Assembly (NCBI GenBank): GCA_029263035.1
Contig: JAJCYF010000054.1
Span: forward strand, 1 to 9,026
From: Actinomycetes bacterium
GTDB taxonomy: Bacteria; Actinomycetota; CADDZG01; JAHWKV01
Length of the DNA: 9,026 nt
Direction of reading: 5' to 3'
Under the pieces are notes generated by a model. That model was not told where the DNA came from. It worked only from the letters and a program-made list of their open reading frames with translations, and did not search any database. A program made the position numbers and the translations under genes. Positions 5,820 through 9,026 of the stretch are shown piece by piece (position 1 is the stretch's first letter; each line of letters begins with the position of its first letter).

Positions 5820-7171
5820 TGCTCGGTTACCTCACAGATGGCCCGGTGCAGAATGTGGACCATGGCGTCCAGGTCCTCGTCGGGGGTGGCCAGGGGGGGC
5901 ATGAAGACCACCACGTCGCCCAGCGGGCGGGTGATCATCCCGAGGTCAAGGGCCCGGCGGCACACCTGCGCACCCATCGCCTGCTGCCAGGGAAAGCTGC
6001 GCCCGGTTTCGGGGTCCTCTACCAGCTCGATGCCCACCATCAACCCTCGTCTGCGAACGTCGCCCACGTGAGCCAGGCCGGCAACCGGTTTCAGCAGGTC
6101 GGCCACCCGGGACGAGCTGAGCTGCGTCCGCTCCACCAGCCGGTTGCTCTCGAAAAGGTCCAGGCTGGCCAGCGCAACCGCGCAGCCGAGCTGGTTTCCG
6201 GTGAATGAGTGTCCGTGAAAGAAGGTCTTGAGCTCGGCGTGCTCACCCCAGAACGCGTCGTATATCCGGTCGGTGGTCAGGGTGGCCGCAACCGGCAGGT
6301 AGCCACCGGTCAGGCCCTTTCCCACCGCCATGATGTCGGGACACACGGCCTCGTGTTCGCAGGCGAACATACGGCCGGTGCGGCCGAAGCCGGTGGCCAC
6401 CTCGTCGGCCAGCAGCAGCACGTCGTGCTCCCGGCAGAGCCGTGCCAGGGACCCCAGGAAGCCTTCGGGCATGGCCACCATCCCGCCCGCCCCCTGCACC
6501 GTTGGCTCCACCACCACACACGCCAGGCCGGCGGCCTTGCGCTCAAGGATGTCCTCGAGCTCGGCCAGGCAAGCCTGCGAGCACTCCTGCTCGGTCCCCT
6601 CAAAACGGTAGACGTTGGGGTACCGGGCGCGTTCAACCGGAAAAAGCATCGGACCGAACTCGTCGTGGAACAGATCGATCCCTCCCACGCTCATCGCCCC
6701 GATGGTGTCGCCGTGGTAGCCGTTGCGGAAGCTGAGGAACCCGGACTTCTCCGGTCGACCGACCCTCCTCCAGTAGGCGTAGGCGATCTTCAGGCCGATC
6801 TCCACCGCCGTGGCGCCGCTGTCCGAGTAGAAGACCTTCGACAGGCCGCCGGGCGCGATCTGGGTCAGGCGAGCCGCCAGCTCGATGGCGGGGACGTTGC
6901 CCAAACCGAGCAGCGTCGAGTGGGCGATGCGCCCGAGCTGGCCGGTGATGGCGGCGTTCAGCGCCGGGTGGTTGTGCCCGTGGATGTTCAGCCACAACGA
7001 CGAGTTGCCGTCCAGGTACGAGTTGCCGCCGGCGTCGAACAGGCGCACCCCCTCCCCCCGGGTGATCACGACAGGATCGGACTCCAGATAGCCCTTCATC
7101 TGCGTGAACGGATTCCACAGGTGACGGCGGTTCAGCTCGACGAGCTCGGCTCGGGGTCGGTCTACACTCAC
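5816..7171 (-). CDS. bioA: 7,8-diaminononanoate aminotransferase BioA, Bacillus (lysine-donor) type
   Basis: BioA is a class III PLP aminotransferase that converts 8-amino-7-oxononanoate to 7,8-diaminononanoate. It has 451 residues. Landmarks: HLWNPFTQMKGY (17-28), SLWLNIHGHNHP (58-69), YSDSGATAVEIGLKIA (115-130) for PLP phosphate binding, NGYHGDTIGAMSVGGI (150-165), ADEVATGFGRTG with the PLP-N aspartate D256, the Schiff-base lysine K285 in AVGKGLTGGYLP, and FFHGHSFTGNQLGCAVAL (317 onward). The PFTQM and KTFFHGHSFTGNQLGCAVAL wording matches, from memory, the Bacillus BioA/BioK enzymes that use L-lysine rather than SAM; donor choice is inference. The start is GTG, with an in-frame TAA six bases upstream that excludes any longer protein. 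No Shine-Dalgarno sequence precedes it, so the mRNA may be leaderless. First gene of the operon. Confidence 0.96.
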   Translation of the reverse strand: MSVDRPRAELVELNRRHLWNPFTQMKGYLESDPVVITRGEGVRLFDAGGNSYLDGNSSLWLNIHGHNHPALNAAITGQLGRIAHSTLLGLGNVPAIELAARLTQIAPGGLSKVFYSDSGATAVEIGLKIAYAYWRRVGRPEKSGFLSFRNGYHGDTIGAMSVGGIDLFHDEFGPMLFPVERARYPNVYRFEGTEQECSQACLAELEDILERKAAGLACVVVEPTVQGAGGMVAMPEGFLGSLARLCREHDVLLLADEVATGFGRTGRMFACEHEAVCPDIMAVGKGLTGGYLPVAATLTTDRIYDAFWGEHAELKTFFHGHSFTGNQLGCAVALASLDLFESNRLVERTQLSSSRVADLLKPVAGLAHVGDVRRRGLMVGIELVEDPETGRSFPWQQAMGAQVCRRALDLGMITRPLGDVVVFMPPLATPDEDLDAMVHILHRAICEVTEQ

Positions 7172-7180
7172 GGTTTACCG
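7171..7180. promoter_or_regulatory. Small dyad CGGT-TT-ACCG at the bioA start, possible operator
   Basis: CGGTTTACCG has perfect 4-bp arms around TT and touches the first base of the bioA GTG. It lies in the only intergenic space serving both the biotin operon and the divergent hydrolase, where a repressor would be expected. It matches no biotin operator that I can name with confidence, and so short a dyad could be chance. Confidence 0.25.
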
Positions 7181-7186
7181 ATCGTA
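7181..7186 (-). promoter_or_regulatory. Possible -10 box (TACGAT) of a near-leaderless bioA transcript
   Basis: TACGAT on the minus strand fits TANNNT and ends nine bases before the bioA GTG. Together with the missing Shine-Dalgarno sequence this fits a leaderless or nearly leaderless mRNA, which is common in actinobacteria. No clear -35 is seen. Confidence 0.35.
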
Positions 7187-7188
7187 CC

Positions 7189-7202
7189 GCCTGGCGACAG
7201 GC
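7189..7202. other. Short inverted repeat GCCTG-GCGA-CAGGC in the divergent region
   Basis: A perfect 5-bp stem closes a GCGA loop (GNRA type on the plus strand) directly upstream of the hydrolase ribosome binding site. It may be an operator half-site pair or a small hairpin in the hydrolase leader. Its function is unknown. Confidence 0.3.
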
Positions 7203-7209
7203 CTTCGGC

Positions 7210-7214
7210 AGGAG
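7210..7214 (+). promoter_or_regulatory. Ribosome binding site pointing to an ACG codon of the hydrolase
   Basis: AGGAG lies seven bases before ACG at 7222 and 19 bases before the first usual start codon, GTG at 7234. The spacing favours the ACG, which also restores the family N-terminus. Confidence 0.5.
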
Positions 7215-7221
7215 AGCTGCA

Positions 7222-7974
7222 ACGAGCACCTTTGTGCTGGTCCACGGCGCCTGGCACGGCGGATGGTGCTGGGAGCAGGTCGCCGGGCGTCTCCGGGCGC
7301 TGGGCCATACGGTGTTGTGCCCGGACCTTCCCGGTCACGGATCGGACCCGACGCCCCCCGGCGAGGTATCGATGAAATCCTGCGTTGAGACCCTCGGGGC
7401 CCGGCTGAGCGCCGCCGGCGAGCCGGCCGTGCTGGTGGGCCACAGCTTCGGCGGGGCCGTGGTCTCCCGGGCCTGCGAGCTGTATCCGGGCTCGGTCCGC
7501 CTGGCGGTGTACCTGTGCGCCTTCTTGCTTCGGGACGGACAGTCGGTCTGGCGCCACGGCGTCCCCTCCCCCAGGACGTTCGCGGCGGACGCGGGCGTGC
7601 TTACCCGGGCGAACCTTCAGGTGGACGAGGCGAATTCGACGGTGGACCTGAACCGCTCGGTGATCGAGGATGCGTTCTACGAAGGCTGTTCCCCACAGGT
7701 GAGGCAGCATGCGATGGCGCGATGGCGCGTGGAGCCGATGGAGCCGCTGAGGACCCCCTTGAGCCTGACCGAGGCGAACTACGGCAGAGTGCCCCGGATC
7801 TACATCCACAGCCGCAACGATCGGGTGATCCCCCCGGCATCCCAGGAACGGATGTGCCGGCTGGCCGGGTGCAAAAAGGAGATCGGCGGGGACTGGGGCC
7901 ATTCCCCGTTCCTGTCCCACCCTGAAGCACTGGCCGGCCTCCTGATGGACCTCGGGAGCGCGGGCTACCGGTAG
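7222..7974 (+). CDS. Alpha/beta hydrolase next to the biotin operon; candidate pimeloyl-ACP methyl ester esterase
   Basis: A 250-residue alpha/beta hydrolase of the plant-methylesterase-like type (LVHGAWHGGWCWE near the N-terminus). The catalytic triad is visible: S75 in the nucleophile elbow VGHSFGG, D200 in HSRNDRVIP and H227 in WGHSPFLSHP. The HGAW segment forms the oxyanion hole. It is cytoplasmic, with no signal peptide. It diverges from bioA across about 50 bases. The operon has bioC but no recognisable bioH, bioG, bioJ, bioK-type esterase or bioV, so this enzyme could remove the methyl group from pimeloyl-ACP methyl ester; that is inference from context. Start: the family usually reads MSTFVLVHGAWHGG, and here the M position is ACG at 7222 with AGGAG upstream. 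If ACG is not used, GTG at 7234 gives 246 residues and cuts into the first beta strand. Confidence 0.88.
   Translation, partial: TSTFVLVHGAWHGGWCWEQVAGRLRALGHTVLCPDLPGHGSDPTPPGEVSMKSCVETLGARLSAAGEPAVLVGHSFGGAVVSRACELYPGSVRLAVYLCAFLLRDGQSVWRHGVPSPRTFAADAGVLTRANLQVDEANSTVDLNRSVIEDAFYEGCSPQVRQHAMARWRVEPMEPLRTPLSLTEANYGRVPRIYIHSRNDRVIPPASQERMCRLAGCKKEIGGDWGHSPFLSHPEALAGLLMDLGSAGYR
7965..7974. other. Palindromic overlap supplying both convergent stop codons
   Basis: CTACCGGTAG is a perfect 10-bp palindrome in which the hydrolase (plus) and the lyase (minus) both end. Each strand reads TAC CGG TAG, so both proteins end in Tyr-Arg. No terminator separates the two genes. Confidence 0.9.
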
Positions 7975-8834
7975 CGGTCCTCCAGCGCCTTGTGCCCGTC
8001 CAGGTCCACAACCGGCTCGAACTCGGTGAAGGAAACCATCATCTCGGGATGGTCCCGCACCGTCCCCTCGCGCCTCAGGACCTCCAGGACATCCTGGACC
8101 GCCTTGGTGGCGGCGAAAAGCGGGGTCAGGGGGGTGACGATCAGGTCATAGCCCAGCTCGTGGAGCTCGGCGTCACTGAGCAGCGGGGTCTTGCCGCCCT
8201 CGATCATGTTCGCCACCCGGACCACCCCCTCAACCTCGGCGGCCACTCGCTCCAGCGAATCGATGTCCGGCGGGGCCTCGACGAAGATGGCGTCCACACC
8301 GAGGTCACGTGCCCGTTTCGCCCGGTCGATGGCGTCGTCGATCCCCCGGGTGCTGAGAGCATCGGTGCGGGCGACCAGGAACAGGTCAACCCCCCGGCTC
8401 CGCTGGTCCAGCACCGCCTTCAGCTTGCCCAGCCACTCATCGGCCTCCACCACCTTCTTGCCGGCGAAGTGCCCGCACTTTTTGGGCCAGACCTGGTCCT
8501 CCAGGAAGATCCCGGCCGCGCCGGATGCATGGAGCATGTCGGCGGTCCGGATGCAGCTCAACGGGTTTCCGTAGCCGGTGTCGGCGTCGACTATCACCGG
8601 CAGCGAGGTGTTGGCGCAGATACCGCGGGCTGAGTCCGCGATCTCGGTCTGGGTCAAGTAGCCGAAGTCCGGCGCACCCAGCCGGGACGCGGAGACCGAG
8701 TACCCGGAGACGAACAGCACGTCGAAGCCGGCCCGGGTGGCCAGGCGCGTGGTCAGGGCGTCGTAAACCCCCGGCATGTTGACGGTGACTCCACCGGCAA
8801 GCAGCCGGCGGATAGCGGCGGCGGAAGTACCCAC
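7965..8834 (-). CDS. Isocitrate lyase/PEP mutase superfamily protein, lyase type
   Basis: A 289-residue TIM-barrel enzyme of the methylisocitrate lyase/PEP mutase superfamily, which cleaves or rearranges C-C or C-P bonds of 2-hydroxy or 2-oxo acids with Mg2+. Visible features: NMPGVYDALTTRLA (19-32), SGYSVSASRLGAPDFGYLT (43-61), the metal-site VDADTGYGNP (82-91), LEDQ (111-114), the lyase loop PKKCGH (117-122, catalytic C120), VARTDAL (154-160) and FVEAPP (184-189). The KKCGH loop argues for a lyase such as methylisocitrate or dimethylmalate lyase over a PEP mutase or oxaloacetate decarboxylase, but the substrate cannot be fixed. No prpC or prpD neighbour is visible. The start is taken as GTG with AAAGG eight bases upstream, which gives the normal length; a longer frame to 8963 would run into the divergent gene. 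Confidence 0.9.
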   Translation of the reverse strand: MGTSAAAIRRLLAGGVTVNMPGVYDALTTRLATRAGFDVLFVSGYSVSASRLGAPDFGYLTQTEIADSARGICANTSLPVIVDADTGYGNPLSCIRTADMLHASGAAGIFLEDQVWPKKCGHFAGKKVVEADEWLGKLKAVLDQRSRGVDLFLVARTDALSTRGIDDAIDRAKRARDLGVDAIFVEAPPDIDSLERVAAEVEGVVRVANMIEGGKTPLLSDAELHELGYDLIVTPLTPLFAATKAVQDVLEVLRREGTVRDHPEMMVSFTEFEPVVDLDGHKALEDRYR

Positions 8835-8895
8835 GGCAGGAGCCTTTCGTAGAGGACAAAATGCGCGGAAAAGAGTTGATGTCCGGAAGGAGGAA

Positions 8896-8902
8896 TATCC
8901 TA
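8896..8902. promoter_or_regulatory. Possible overlapping divergent -10 boxes (TATCCT / TAGGAT)
   Basis: In the 74-base gap between two divergent starts, plus-strand TATCCT (8896-8901) ends seven bases before the ATG at 8909, which would fit a leaderless transcript. Minus-strand TAGGAT (8897-8902) would serve the lyase gene. TTGATG at 8876-8881 is too close (14 bases) to be a normal -35 for TATCCT. Evidence is limited to sequence resemblance. Confidence 0.3.
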
Positions 8903-8908
8903 GTACGC

Positions 8909-9026
8909 ATGTCGTTTTCCGAACGTCTCCGCAACATCCGTCACACCCCCGTCGACATCGCAATCGCGGCGGCCCTGGTTCTGCTGGGACTTCCGCTGCT
9001 ACTGGGGGTGATCGCCGGCGGCGGCG
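8909..9026 (+). CDS. N-terminus of a membrane protein, cut by the window edge
   Basis: Thirty-nine codons are visible, from an ATG at 8909 to the edge. The first 16 residues (MSFSERLRNIRHTPVD) are polar and basic, followed by a hydrophobic stretch at about 17-36 rich in Ala, Leu and Val, then Gly. This looks like a signal anchor or first transmembrane helix, with the basic N-terminus inside the cell by the positive-inside rule. An AAGGAGG at 8887-8893 is 15 bases upstream, too far to be ideal, so the start may be leaderless. It is divergent from the lyase gene. Too little is present to name a family. Confidence 0.6.
   Translation, partial: MSFSERLRNIRHTPVDIAIAAALVLLGLPLLLGVIAGGG

Noticed and set aside
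6209..7375. Plus-strand ORF of 388 codons across bioA
   Set aside because: Antisense shadow of bioA that also runs through the divergent intergenic region and into the hydrolase in another frame. It is rich in His, Gly and Arg, typical of a GC-rich shadow.
7168..7920. Minus-strand ORF of 250 codons opposite the hydrolase
   Set aside because: The plus-strand frame has the full hydrolase triad; the opposite frame has no recognisable motif.
8835..8963. N-terminal extension of the lyase to 8963
   Set aside because: The extra 43 residues are Cys/Arg-rich, unlike the family, and would overlap the start of the divergent membrane gene. GTG at 8834 has a good Shine-Dalgarno sequence and gives the usual length.

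Overview
The window is very GC-rich and its genes often start with GTG. The coding style and the two intergenic TAGGAT boxes (a -10 form common in Streptomyces-like promoters) suggest a high-GC Actinomycetota genome; I cannot place it more finely. Genes are packed with almost no spacing, and no transposase, integrase, tRNA, rRNA or CRISPR array is visible.

Left part (1-2096, all minus strand): a DUF255/YyaL-type thioredoxin-domain protein runs off the left edge. It has lost the first cysteine and both histidines of the family's usual thioredoxin motif. Upstream of it are two small genes that I do not recognise: a Gly/Ser/Ala-rich 140-residue protein with a duplicated short motif, and a hydrophilic 149-residue protein ending in a 7-residue tandem repeat. 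Both have strong Shine-Dalgarno sequences. A long GAAA-loop hairpin separates them from the thioredoxin-domain gene.

Centre (2097-7171, all minus strand): a compact biotin operon in the order bioA-bioD-bioB-bioF-bioC. Every junction overlaps by 1 to 13 bases, so translation is probably coupled. BioC makes the O-methyl malonyl-thioester primer that fatty acid synthesis extends to pimeloyl-ACP methyl ester. BioF, BioA, BioD and BioB then build biotin. BioA resembles the Bacillus-type enzymes that use lysine as amino donor. bioB has no usual start codon near its expected N-terminus and probably begins at CTG in a CTGA overlap.

Right part (7187-9026): an alpha/beta hydrolase lies divergently from bioA, about 50 bases away, and is the best candidate here for the missing pimeloyl-ACP methyl ester esterase (the BioH role). 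Its best Shine-Dalgarno sequence points to an ACG codon where the family has ATG. It converges on an isocitrate lyase/PEP mutase superfamily gene, and the two share a palindromic 10-bp overlap that supplies both stop codons. Divergent from that gene, the first 39 codons of a membrane protein run off the right edge.
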